Below the pieces are notes generated by a model. That model was not told the origin of the DNA and did not search any database. It saw only the letters and a list, made by a program, of their open reading frames with translations. Made by a program: the position numbers and the translations under genes. This document shows, one piece after another, positions 27,189 to 35,294 of a stretch of 64,000 nucleotides of DNA (positions are counted from its first letter, which is position 1; each line of letters begins with the position of its first letter). Source of the stretch: Streptomyces spinosisporus (GTDB lineage Bacteria; Actinomycetota; Actinomycetes; Streptomycetales; Streptomycetaceae); contig NZ_JALDAX010000005.1 of the NCBI RefSeq assembly GCF_022698145.1, positions 1 through 64,000 of the forward strand, given 5' to 3'.

Positions 27189-28106
27189 ATGTCAGGCAGT
27201 GCCGGCGACGAGCTGTACGAGATCCTGGACGACCGCTTCCGTACGGGGCGGTGCACGAACGGCGACAGCCGGCTCGAGGTGTTGTACGACGGCTGCCGCT
27301 GGGCCGAGGGTCCGCTGTATCTGCCCGCCTGGCGTCAGCTGGTCTGGAGCGACATCCCGAACGACCGCCTGCTGCGCTGGGACGAGGCCACGGGCGCCGT
27401 CTCCGTCTTCCGCACCCCGGCCGGTCACGTCAACGGCAACACGCTCGACCGGCAGGGCCGTCTGGTCAGCTGCGAACAGGGCAACCGCCGCGTCACCCGC
27501 ACCGAGCCCGACGGTTCGCTCACCGTCCTCGCCGACCGCTACGACGGCAAGCGCCTCAACAGCCCGAACGACTCCGTCGTACGCTCCGACGGCACAATCT
27601 GGTTCTCCGACCCGGACTTCGGCATCGTCACCGACTACGAGGGCCATCGCGCGCCGTCGGAGATCGGCGCGTGCAACGTGTACCGGATCGACCCGGTCAG
27701 CGGGCGGGTGCACCTCGCCGCCGACGGGTTCGAGGGGCCCAACGGCGTCATCCTCTCCCCGGACGAACGGCAGTTGTACGTCTCCGACAGCCGGGCCGCC
27801 CGGATCCGCGTCTTCGACGTCGGCGACGACGGCACGCTGTCCGGCGGGAAGGTCTTCGCCTCGGCCGCGGACGGCGTCCACTACGACAACATCCGCTTCG
27901 ACGACGAGGGCCGGCTGTGGGCCGCCGCACTCGCCGACGGGGTGCACTGCTACGACCCCGACGGCACCCTCATCGGCCGGCTCCGGGTGCCCGAACCGGT
28001 CTCCAACATCGCCTTCGGCGGCCCGAAGAACAACCGACTGTTCATCACGGCCACCACCTCGCTGTACTCGCTGGTGATGTCGGTGACGGGGGCGCCGCGC
28101 GTGTGA
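27189..28106 (+). CDS. SMP-30/gluconolactonase-like beta-propeller protein
   Basis: This 305-residue protein has the six-bladed SMP-30 fold. The metal ligands of the family are recognisable: Glu in CRWAEGPLYLP, Asn in NSPNDSVVRSDG, Asn in FEGPNGVILSPDE, and Asp in QLYVSDSRAARIRVF. These enzymes hydrolyse sugar lactones, such as gluconolactone, to aldonates using Ca2+ or Zn2+. The ATG is preceded by a GGGGGAA site. The gene ends 31 bases from the convergent manC. No sugar catabolic cluster surrounds it, so the true lactone is unknown. Confidence 0.88.
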   Translation: MSGSAGDELYEILDDRFRTGRCTNGDSRLEVLYDGCRWAEGPLYLPAWRQLVWSDIPNDRLLRWDEATGAVSVFRTPAGHVNGNTLDRQGRLVSCEQGNRRVTRTEPDGSLTVLADRYDGKRLNSPNDSVVRSDGTIWFSDPDFGIVTDYEGHRAPSEIGACNVYRIDPVSGRVHLAADGFEGPNGVILSPDERQLYVSDSRAARIRVFDVGDDGTLSGGKVFASAADGVHYDNIRFDDEGRLWAAALADGVHCYDPDGTLIGRLRVPEPVSNIAFGGPKNNRLFITATTSLYSLVMSVTGAPRV

Positions 28107-28136
28107 GACCCGGGCGGGGCGCCCCCTGAAGCGCGC

Positions 28137-29219
28137 CTACTGGTCCGACGAGAAGCGCACCGAGCCCGCCGGGATCCGGGCGTCGCACCACACCCGTACG
28201 CCGTCGCGCAGTTCGTTGTCGGCCCCGACGACCGCGCCGTCGCCGATGACCGTGCCGGTCAGCACGGACCGCTCGCCCACGCGGGCGCGGGTGCCGATGA
28301 GGGAGTCGGTGATGACGGCGCCCGGTTCGATGACGGCGCCGGGCAGGATCGTGGAGCCGAAGACCCGGGCGCCCTCCGCCACGAACGCGCCCTCGCCCAC
28401 CACCGTGCCGCCCGTGAGCTTGGCGTCGGGGGCGACCTGCGCCGTCGGCAGGATCAGCCGGTCGCCGCAGCGGCCGGGCACGGCGGGGGACGGGGCGCGA
28501 CCGAGCACGAGGTCGGCGGAGCCGCGCACGAAGGCCGCCGGGGTGCCGAGGTCCAGCCAGTACGTCGAGTCGACCATGCCCTGCAGATGGGCGCCGGCCG
28601 CGAGCAGACCGGGGAAGGTCTCCCGCTCCACCGAGACCGGCCGGCCCACCGGGATCGCGTCGATGACCGAGCGGCGGAAGACGTACGCGCCCGCGTTGAT
28701 CTGGTCGGTGACGATCTCCTCGGGGGTCTGCGGCTTCTCCAGGAAGGCGAGGACGCGGCCCGTCTCGTCGGTGGGGACCAGGCCGTAGGCGCGCGGGTCG
28801 GTGACCTTGGTCAGGTGCAGGGAGACGTCGGCGCCGCTCTTGTCGTGGGTGTCGACCAGGGCGCGGATGTTCAGCCCGGTCAGGATGTCGCCGTTGAAGA
28901 TCAGGACCGGTTCGTCGGGGCCCGAGTGCAGCCGGGAGGCGACGTTGCGGATGGCGCCGCCGGTGCCGAGGGGCTCCTCCTCGGTGACGTACTCGAGGTG
29001 GAGGCCGAGGGACGAGCCGTCGCCGAAGTAGGGCTCGAAGACCTCGGCCAGATAGGACGTGGCCAGGACGATGTGCTCCACGCCCGCGGCTCTGGCTCTC
29101 GCCAGCTGGTGTGTGAGGAACGGGACGCCGGCCGCCCGGACCATGGGCTTCGGCGTGTGGACCGTGAGGGGCCGCAGCCGGGTGCCCTTGCCGCCGACCA
29201 GGAGGATCGCTTCTGTCAC
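28137..29219 (-). CDS. manC: Mannose-1-phosphate guanylyltransferase / NDP-sugar pyrophosphorylase
   Basis: This 360-residue nucleotidyltransferase joins GTP and mannose-1-phosphate to GDP-mannose. The N-terminal domain starts EAILLVGGKGTRLRPLTVHTPKPM, carrying the G-x-G-T-R-L-R-P nucleotide loop and the active-site Lys, and includes EEPLGTGGAIRNV and the Mg2+-binding FNGDILTG. From about residue 235 hexapeptide repeats form a left-handed beta-helix (VVGEGAFVAEGARVFGSTI). The position matches the mycobacterial GDP-mannose pyrophosphorylase in the same conserved cluster. Specificity for GTP over other nucleotides is inferred from that context. The start is GTG. Confidence 0.88.
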   Translation of the reverse strand: MTEAILLVGGKGTRLRPLTVHTPKPMVRAAGVPFLTHQLARARAAGVEHIVLATSYLAEVFEPYFGDGSSLGLHLEYVTEEEPLGTGGAIRNVASRLHSGPDEPVLIFNGDILTGLNIRALVDTHDKSGADVSLHLTKVTDPRAYGLVPTDETGRVLAFLEKPQTPEEIVTDQINAGAYVFRRSVIDAIPVGRPVSVERETFPGLLAAGAHLQGMVDSTYWLDLGTPAAFVRGSADLVLGRAPSPAVPGRCGDRLILPTAQVAPDAKLTGGTVVGEGAFVAEGARVFGSTILPGAVIEPGAVITDSLIGTRARVGERSVLTGTVIGDGAVVGADNELRDGVRVWCDARIPAGSVRFSSDQ

Positions 29220-29244
29220 CTGTCGTCTCTGCTTCCTGCCGGGA

Positions 29245-29268
29245 CCGGCCGAACTGTCTTTCGGCCGG
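29245..29268 (-). terminator. Hairpin between the amidase gene and manC
   Basis: CCGGCCGAA pairs with TTCGGCCGG around a 6-base loop. It is 126 bases after the amidase stop and 26 bases before the manC start on the same strand, so it could end the amidase transcript or act in the manC leader. Confidence 0.5.
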
Positions 29269-29393
29269 CCAGTGTATGCAGATCGTTGTGCGGCGCCTTC
29301 GACGGCCGTGCGGTGTGGTGCGGTTCCACCCGGGGTCCCCCGATGGCGTGAATGCGTCCTCCGTCCGGCCCCTTTCTTTCGCCCGGTGCGGCC

Positions 29394-30857
29394 CTAACGG
29401 CCTTGGTAGCGGGCCGCGGTGGAGCGGGCCGTGCCGAGTTTGCGGTAGAGCTGCGTGCCCGGGCACGCCGTGGCATAGCCGTCACGGTGGCCGGAGATCA
29501 CATTCAGACGTACGTTCTTTCCCTTTCGGTAGAGATTGCCACCCCCCGACTTCAGATATGTCTTTCCACGCGGATTCGCACCGTAGAGGCCGAGTTTCCA
29601 GGCGGTGAGCCGTGAGATGGCCCGCAGTGCGGCGGCGGGCGGCTTGTGGGAGCCGAAGCTGCCGAGGACGGCGACGCCCATGCTGTTGGTGTTGAAGCCG
29701 AGGGTGTGGGCGCCGAGGACCGCCTTCGCCACTCCCCCGGCGCGCCCCTCGTAGATGGTGCCGCACTTGTCGATGAGGAAGTTGTAGCCGATGTCGCGCC
29801 AGCCCATGCTCTTGACGTGGTAGCGGTAGATACCGCGGATGACGGAGGGGGCCTGCGAGCAGCGGTATCCGTTGCCGGACGAGGTGTGGTGGACGAACGC
29901 CGCCTTGACCTTCTTGGTGTAGACGAAGCCCTTCTCGCGCAGCTTCTCGTTCGCGCCCCAGCCGCGGCGCGTGACGATGCGGGGCCGCGGTCCGATGTGC
30001 GGCTTCGCCCGCTGACTTGCCGTCAGTTCGATGCCGGACAGGGTCCGTAGCTCCCGTTCGGTGGCGCTGCGGCTGAGCGCGGGGATCTCGGTGGCGCCGA
30101 GCGGGACGAGGGCCGCGTTGGCGGCGGTGGCGGCCAGGGCCTCGGCCGACTCGGTGCCGAGGGCGCCGGTGCGCGGGGCGCCGGCCGGCATGCCGTGCGG
30201 CGTGGCGGGCGACCCGCTCCCTGCCGCTGACTCCTCGCCGGGGTCCACGAGTTCCAGACGCAGGCCCGAGGGGAGGGCGGCGCCGGGTACGACGGCGCGC
30301 GTGTTCGGGGCGGCGCCCTCGGTGCGGGGAGGCTCCTCGGCCCGGACCCGGACCTCCACCCCGTCCGAGTCGCCGACCCACAGCGGTGCGGTGGAGCCGT
30401 GCACACGGCCCGAGGTGCGCTCGGCGGTGGCGGGGTCGGCCGCGTCGTCGTTGTCCGTCTCCAGGTTCTGCCAGCCGGACCAGACGCCCGTGTCGGTGGC
30501 GCGGGTGCGGACCTGGACGCGTCCGTGCAGTTCGGTGCCCGGGTCGTCCCAGATGACCCCGACCATCGAGAAGTGCCGTACGTCCCGCCGGGTCAGGCCC
30601 ACTTCACCGGCGGGCCGGGAGTCCACGGCGCGGTCGCGGGCGGGCGGGGCGACGTGGACGAGGGGGACGAGGGGCAGCGAGTGGGTGCTGCCGGGGAGGT
30701 CGGACCCGGCGTCCGGGACCGAGCCGGCGGCGCCGGCGGCTCCGGCGGCGGGCGCCTTTGACGCCGCTGCGGCGGGCAGGGTCAACGGAAGGGCGAGGGC
30801 GCCCGCGCAGGCGACGCCGACCGAGGCGGCGATCGAGGAAGCAAGGAGTCGACGCAT
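29394..30857 (-). CDS. Secreted peptidoglycan-recognition protein / N-acetylmuramoyl-L-alanine amidase
   Basis: This 487-residue protein has a Sec signal peptide (about 1-33, RRLLASSIAASVGVACAG then ALPLTLPAAAA). A long Pro/Ala/Ser-rich region with a beta domain follows (about 95-190, FSMVGVIWDDPGTEL). The C-terminal PGRP/amidase-2 domain (about 300-480) begins RIVTRRGWGANEKL. Zinc ligands are visible as His in AFVHHTSSG and His/Cys in SGHRDGYATACPG. It should cleave the amide between muramic acid and the peptide stem. The ATG was chosen for an AGGA 8 bases upstream; a second ATG 18 bases earlier lacks a site. It is divergent from TIGR03089. Confidence 0.92.
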   Translation of the reverse strand: MRRLLASSIAASVGVACAGALALPLTLPAAAASKAPAAGAAGAAGSVPDAGSDLPGSTHSLPLVPLVHVAPPARDRAVDSRPAGEVGLTRRDVRHFSMVGVIWDDPGTELHGRVQVRTRATDTGVWSGWQNLETDNDDAADPATAERTSGRVHGSTAPLWVGDSDGVEVRVRAEEPPRTEGAAPNTRAVVPGAALPSGLRLELVDPGEESAAGSGSPATPHGMPAGAPRTGALGTESAEALAATAANAALVPLGATEIPALSRSATERELRTLSGIELTASQRAKPHIGPRPRIVTRRGWGANEKLREKGFVYTKKVKAAFVHHTSSGNGYRCSQAPSVIRGIYRYHVKSMGWRDIGYNFLIDKCGTIYEGRAGGVAKAVLGAHTLGFNTNSMGVAVLGSFGSHKPPAAALRAISRLTAWKLGLYGANPRGKTYLKSGGGNLYRKGKNVRLNVISGHRDGYATACPGTQLYRKLGTARSTAARYQGR

Positions 30858-30986
30858 GCTGCCGATCCTGGACATAGTCAGACATATCTGCCCATCCGGG
30901 AACTGACGGACCGTCGGCTGGCGTTCCTCCGAACCGGTGGCCCCGCCGCAGCGTGCGCGAGCGGCCGTCCGCGTACCCTTGCGCGG

Positions 30987-31742
30987 ATGAACGCCACCGA
31001 CCGCACCCCTGCCGACCTGCTCAGTTCCGCGCTCGCCACGGACCCCGCACGACCGCTGGTGACCTTCTACGACGACGCCACGGGCGAGCGCGTCGAACTG
31101 TCCGTGGCCACCTTCGCCAATTGGGTGACCAAGACCGCCAACCTCCTCCAGGGCGACCTGGCCGCCGGACCCGGCGACCGGGTGGCGCTGCTGCTGCCCG
31201 CGCACTGGCAGACGGCCGTGTGGGTGCTGGCGTGTGCGTCGGTGGGGGTGGTTGCCGATGTCGGCGGGGATGCGGCTGCCGCCGATGTGGTGGTGAGTGG
31301 GCCGGAGTCGTTGGAGTCGGCGCGGGCCTGTCGGGGGGAGCGGGTTGCCCTTGCGTTGCGGCCGCTCGGGGGGCGGTTTCCGCAGCCGCCGGAGGGGTTT
31401 GTCGACTACGCGGTGGAGGTGCCGGGGCAGGGGGATCGCTTCGCGGCTTTTGCGGCGGTGGATCCTGGGGAGGTTGCGCTGGTCGTGGACGGGCGGGAGT
31501 TCAGTGGGGTGGAGGTTGTTGAGCGGGCGGTCGCGGATGCGGGGGAGCTCGGATTGAGCGGGGGTGGGGTGCGGGTGTTGTCCGGGCTGTCGTATGACAC
31601 GTGGGAGGGGTTGAGTGTGGGGTTGTTCGGGCCGCTCGCGAGTGGGGGGTCGGTGGTGTTGTGTCGGCATCTTGAGCGGCTTGGGGAGGATGCGGTGGCG
31701 GCTCGGGTTGAGAGTGAGCGGGTGTCTGTGGTGCGCCGCTGA
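30987..31742 (+). CDS. TIGR03089 family protein
   Basis: This 251-residue protein resembles the N-terminal part of AMP-binding acyl-CoA synthetases (DPARPLVTFYDDATGERVELSVATFANWVTKTANLL, GDRVALLLPAHWQTAVWVLAC). It lacks the ATP-binding and C-terminal domains, which is normal for this short actinobacterial family; it is not a truncated gene. The function is unknown. A TACCCT box ends 7 bases before the ATG, implying leaderless expression. From about codon 75 the sequence is unusually rich in GGGG and TTG codons compared with its neighbours. A TIGR03089 gene also adjoins an LCP gene in mycobacteria. Confidence 0.85.
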   Translation: MNATDRTPADLLSSALATDPARPLVTFYDDATGERVELSVATFANWVTKTANLLQGDLAAGPGDRVALLLPAHWQTAVWVLACASVGVVADVGGDAAAADVVVSGPESLESARACRGERVALALRPLGGRFPQPPEGFVDYAVEVPGQGDRFAAFAAVDPGEVALVVDGREFSGVEVVERAVADAGELGLSGGGVRVLSGLSYDTWEGLSVGLFGPLASGGSVVLCRHLERLGEDAVAARVESERVSVVRR

Positions 31743-31795
31743 GAGTGGGGGGCCTTGGCGGGCAGTTGTGCGGGTGCGGGTTCGTCGTGGCTTGT

Positions 31796-31985
31796 CGCGC
31801 AGTTCCCCGCGCCCCTAAAAGCTTGCAGTCGCCCGCGTCCCAGAAAGCGCGCGTCAGCTGCGCCCCCGGAAGCCCGCGGCGCCCGCTCCCCCGGAAGCCC
31901 GCGGCGCCCGCGCCCTCGTAAGCCTGCGGTGCCCTCGCGCCCCTAAAAGCTTGCAGTCACCGCCGTCGCAGAAAGCCTGCCTCAC
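31796..31985. repeat. Degenerate ~25-bp tandem array, including a dispersed Streptomyces intergenic motif
   Basis: A 21-base motif at 31796-31816 recurs identically at 57564-57584. After it, about seven degenerate units with a 25-26-base period share an AAGC core, at about 31819, 31845, 31870, 31895, 31920, 31947 and 31973. The first and sixth units share a 23-base identical block (31808-31830 and 31936-31958). The array fills the gap between TIGR03089 and the first LCP gene. Confidence 0.85.
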
Positions 31986-32037
31986 CCGAACGGCGTAGTA
32001 ACAGGGCGCCCCCGTGCTTCCCCCGGGGCATGGTCGT

Positions 32038-33258
32038 ATGGCCGGGATGTTCGTACGCCGTGAGGGGTGGAGCGGGCACGTGGAAAGGCTTAGGCGGGCG
32101 TTGTGGTGGGGGCGGCGGCGGTGGGTGCGGTATGGGGGGATCGCCGTTGCGGTGCTGGTCGCCGGGGCCGTGGGGGGTGGGTGGGTGCTGTACATGAAGC
32201 TGGACGGGAACATCACGCCCGACGAGGCGGCGGCCCGGGAGCTTGCGCGGTACGAGAAGGAAAGGCCCACCTCGCTCGTCAAGGACGCGCAGAACATCCT
32301 GGTGATCGGTTCGGACTCGCGCTCCGGGGACGGCAACGCCCGCTACGGGCGCGACTCGGGCACCGAGCGGTCCGACACGACGATCCTGCTGCACCTGTCC
32401 AAGGGCCGGCACACCGCCACCGCGATGTCCCTTCCCCGTGACCTCATGGTGGACGTGCCCTCCTGTCTGCGCCCCGACGGCACCCGCTCCGAGCCGACGT
32501 TCGCGATGTTCAACTACGCCTTCCAGATGGGCGGTTCGGCCTGCACCATCCGGACCGTGGAGAAGCTCACCGACATCCGGATCGACCACCACATGGTCAT
32601 CGACTTCCACGGCTTCAAGGAGATGGTCGACGCCGTCGACGGCGTACGGGTCTGCCTGAAGAAGCCGATCGACGACAAGGCCGCCAAGCTGAAGCTGCCC
32701 GCGGGCCGGGTCACGCTCAACGGCGAGCAGGCGCTCGGCTACGTCCGCGCCCGCAAGTCCCTCGGCAACGGCAGCGACACCGACCGGATGGAGCGCCAGC
32801 AGCGATTTCTCGGGGCGCTCGTCAACAAGGTGCAGAGCAATGACGTACTGCTGAATCCCGTGAAGCTCTATCCGGTGCTGGACGCCGCCACGTCGTCCCT
32901 CACCACCGACCCGGATCTGGCGAGTCTGCGCGGTTTGTACGAACTCGTGCGCGGTCTGCGCGACATCCCCGCCGAACGCGTGCAATTCCTGACCGTTCCG
33001 CGGGAGTCGTACGTCTACAACGCCAATCGCGACCAGCTGGAGGAGCCCGAGGCGCGGAAGCTCTTCGAACGGCTGCGCAGGGACACGCCGTTGACGGTCG
33101 CGAGGGAAGCACCCGGGGAATCCGCCGCAAAGAGTCGCAATTCGACCACGAAGAGCGAGGGGAACAACGGCGAAAAGCGGTCTGACCGGTCCGGGACGTC
33201 CGTTTCGCCCGCCCCCACGTTCAGCGGGAACACCGCCGCCGAGGACGCCTGCGCGTAA
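32038..33258 (+). CDS. LCP (LytR-CpsA-Psr) family protein 1
   Basis: LCP enzymes transfer undecaprenyl-linked glycopolymers onto peptidoglycan outside the membrane. This 406-residue member has a short cytoplasmic tail, one membrane helix (about 34-56, GGIAVAVLVAGAVGGGWVLY) and the LCP domain (about 83-290). Visible signatures are QNILVIGSDSR, SDTTILLHLS, the arginine motif MSLPRDLMVDVP, IDHHMVIDFHGFKEMVDAVDGV and MERQQRFLGALV. There is no C-terminal LytR_C domain; the tail is Ser/Thr/Glu-rich. The start is uncertain: an ATG at 32047 and a GTG at 32014 are alternatives. It is the first of six LCP genes here. Confidence 0.9.
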   Translation: MAGMFVRREGWSGHVERLRRALWWGRRRWVRYGGIAVAVLVAGAVGGGWVLYMKLDGNITPDEAAARELARYEKERPTSLVKDAQNILVIGSDSRSGDGNARYGRDSGTERSDTTILLHLSKGRHTATAMSLPRDLMVDVPSCLRPDGTRSEPTFAMFNYAFQMGGSACTIRTVEKLTDIRIDHHMVIDFHGFKEMVDAVDGVRVCLKKPIDDKAAKLKLPAGRVTLNGEQALGYVRARKSLGNGSDTDRMERQQRFLGALVNKVQSNDVLLNPVKLYPVLDAATSSLTTDPDLASLRGLYELVRGLRDIPAERVQFLTVPRESYVYNANRDQLEEPEARKLFERLRRDTPLTVAREAPGESAAKSRNSTTKSEGNNGEKRSDRSGTSVSPAPTFSGNTAAEDACA

Positions 33259-33469
33259 AGCGAACACCAAGGCGACGAACAGTCGCCGCAAGAAAGTCCC
33301 GTGAAATGGGCGGATTGCCCAGTTGTAGGGACGTGGAATTTGTCACCGTCGTCGCTTGACGCCGAACTGGGCGGATAGTGTGAGCGATCCGGTGCACTTA
33401 TCGCGTGGTCCTTCCCGGGGTCGTGCACTGCGAGACCAGACCGAGCGCCTTGGAGGGGGAAGGCGCCGC

Positions 33470-35218
33470 GTGGCCAAACGGAGGATTCGGACAACCGTGG
33501 ACTCGCAAAGCCGTGGGCGGGCGGACGACATCGACCCCGCAGACCAGTGGGTGCTCAATCCGAACACCGGCGAATACGAACTGCGACTGACTCCTTCCGC
33601 ACCGCGATCGGCGGTTCCCGGCCCGCGCAGAGCAGCCCCCCGTGACGCGGGCGGCGCGACCCGCAACCGGTCGGCGGCACCGCAGGCCCCGGGCCGCGAC
33701 GTACCGCCGCAACGGCGGCGCCGCGCACCCGAGGAGCCGTTGCCGGGCCGGCGCGGCCGACGCCCGGCGAAGAAGAAGTCGAAGGCGAAGAAGGCCCTGA
33801 TGTGGACGGGCGGCAGCATGGCGTTCGTGCTGCTCGCCGTCGCCGGTGGTGCCTACCTCTACATCAAGCACCTCAACGACAACATCACGTCCGTCTCCGA
33901 CGACGGCGCGAGCACCGGTGGCTTCAGCAAGGGCAAGGCGATCAACATCCTGCTGATCGGCACCGACAAGCGCACCGGTGAGGGCAACACGAAGTACGGC
34001 GACTCCGGCAGTGTCGGCCACGCGGACACCACGATCCTGCTGCATGTCTCCAAGGACCGTTCGAACGCGACCGCGTTGAGCATCCCGCGCGACCTGATCA
34101 CCGACATCCCGGACTGCCCGACCCAGCAGGACGACGGCAGCGAGAAGGTCATCGCGGGCACCAGCGGCGTACGGTTCAACACCAGCCTGGGCCAGGACGA
34201 CCGCACGCCCAGCTGCACCGCGCGCACGGTCACGGAGTTGACCGGCATCAAGCCGGACAACTTCATGGTCGCCGACTTCAACGCGGTCAAGACGCTGACC
34301 ACGGCGGTCGGCGGCGTCGACGTATGTCTCGGCAAGGACATCAACGACCCTGACTCGCACCTGAATCTGAAGAAGGGCATGCGGCACATCGAGGGCGAGA
34401 CGGCCCTCGCCTTCGTGCGCACCCGGCACGCGGTCGGCTTCGGCGGCGACCTGAGCCGGATCGCGCTGCAGCAGCAGTTCCTCAGCGCGCTGATGCGCAA
34501 GCTGAAGTCGAACGACACGCTCACCAACCCCGCGAAGATGGTGAAGGTGGCTGAGGCGGGCACCAAGGCGCTGACCGTCGACTCCAACCTCGACAGCATC
34601 GGCAAGCTGAAGGACCTCGGTCTGGAGCTCGGCAAGCTCAACCCGAAGAACCTGACGTTCACCACCGTGCCGGTGATCGACAACCCGGCCGAGAAGGTCA
34701 AGGCGACCGTCGTCCTCAACGAGTCGAAGGCCCCGGAGGTCTTCCAGGCCATCAAGAACGACGTCTCCTTCACCGCGGTCAAGCAGGAGAAGAAGAAGGA
34801 GGCGGACGCCGCGGCGGCCCGTCTCAAGGGCACCAAGTCGGCCGCGTCGGACGTGCGCGTACGGATCCTGAACGGCGGCGCCGCAGCGGGCAGCGCCCAG
34901 GCGGAGCTGGAGTACCTGCAGAACGAGGCGGGCGTCACCAAGTCCGAGAACGCCGGCAACGCGGAGGCGGAGCTCAGCAGGACGACGCTCGAGTACGCCC
35001 CCGACCAGGCCGACCAGGCGCGCCGGCTGGCCGACATCATGGGTCTGTCCGGCTCGGCGCTGAAGCCCGGCAAGAGCGTCACCAACGCGCAGGGCCTGCC
35101 GACGATGACGCTGACCCTGGGCAAGGACTTCGAGACCGCCGGGGAACCCCTCACCGCACCGTCCAAGGCACCGGACGTCGACAAGTCCACGGCGGACAAG
35201 GTGGAGTGCGCCAAGTGA
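33470..35218 (+). CDS. LCP family protein 2 with LytR_C domain
   Basis: This 582-residue LCP ligase has a basic, disordered cytoplasmic N-terminus of about 105 residues (PADQWVLNPNTGEYELRL, then Arg/Pro-rich). A membrane helix lies near 112-132 (GGSMAFVLLAVAGGAYLYI). The LCP domain (about 155-390) shows INILLIGTDKR, HADTTILLHVS, LSIPRDLITDIPDC, FMVADFNAVKTLTTAVGGV and IALQQQFLSALM. A C-terminal LytR_C domain (about 465-565, VRVRILNGGAAAGSAQ) follows an Ala/Lys-rich coiled stretch. The GTG start follows a GGAGGGGG site. The sequence ends with a lone Cys. Confidence 0.93.
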   Translation: MAKRRIRTTVDSQSRGRADDIDPADQWVLNPNTGEYELRLTPSAPRSAVPGPRRAAPRDAGGATRNRSAAPQAPGRDVPPQRRRRAPEEPLPGRRGRRPAKKKSKAKKALMWTGGSMAFVLLAVAGGAYLYIKHLNDNITSVSDDGASTGGFSKGKAINILLIGTDKRTGEGNTKYGDSGSVGHADTTILLHVSKDRSNATALSIPRDLITDIPDCPTQQDDGSEKVIAGTSGVRFNTSLGQDDRTPSCTARTVTELTGIKPDNFMVADFNAVKTLTTAVGGVDVCLGKDINDPDSHLNLKKGMRHIEGETALAFVRTRHAVGFGGDLSRIALQQQFLSALMRKLKSNDTLTNPAKMVKVAEAGTKALTVDSNLDSIGKLKDLGLELGKLNPKNLTFTTVPVIDNPAEKVKATVVLNESKAPEVFQAIKNDVSFTAVKQEKKKEADAAAARLKGTKSAASDVRVRILNGGAAAGSAQAELEYLQNEAGVTKSENAGNAEAELSRTTLEYAPDQADQARRLADIMGLSGSALKPGKSVTNAQGLPTMTLTLGKDFETAGEPLTAPSKAPDVDKSTADKVECAK

Positions 35219-35294
35219 CCTGAGGGGCCTGTCGTGCGTCTAACAGGACGCAGGGCAGGCCCATTTGGCGGCGCAAGGGTGGGGAGGACGGGGG

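Noticed and set aside
30987..31742. TIGR03089 gene looked like a truncated acyl-CoA synthetase
   Set aside because: The short length is normal for this family; there is no decayed remainder downstream.
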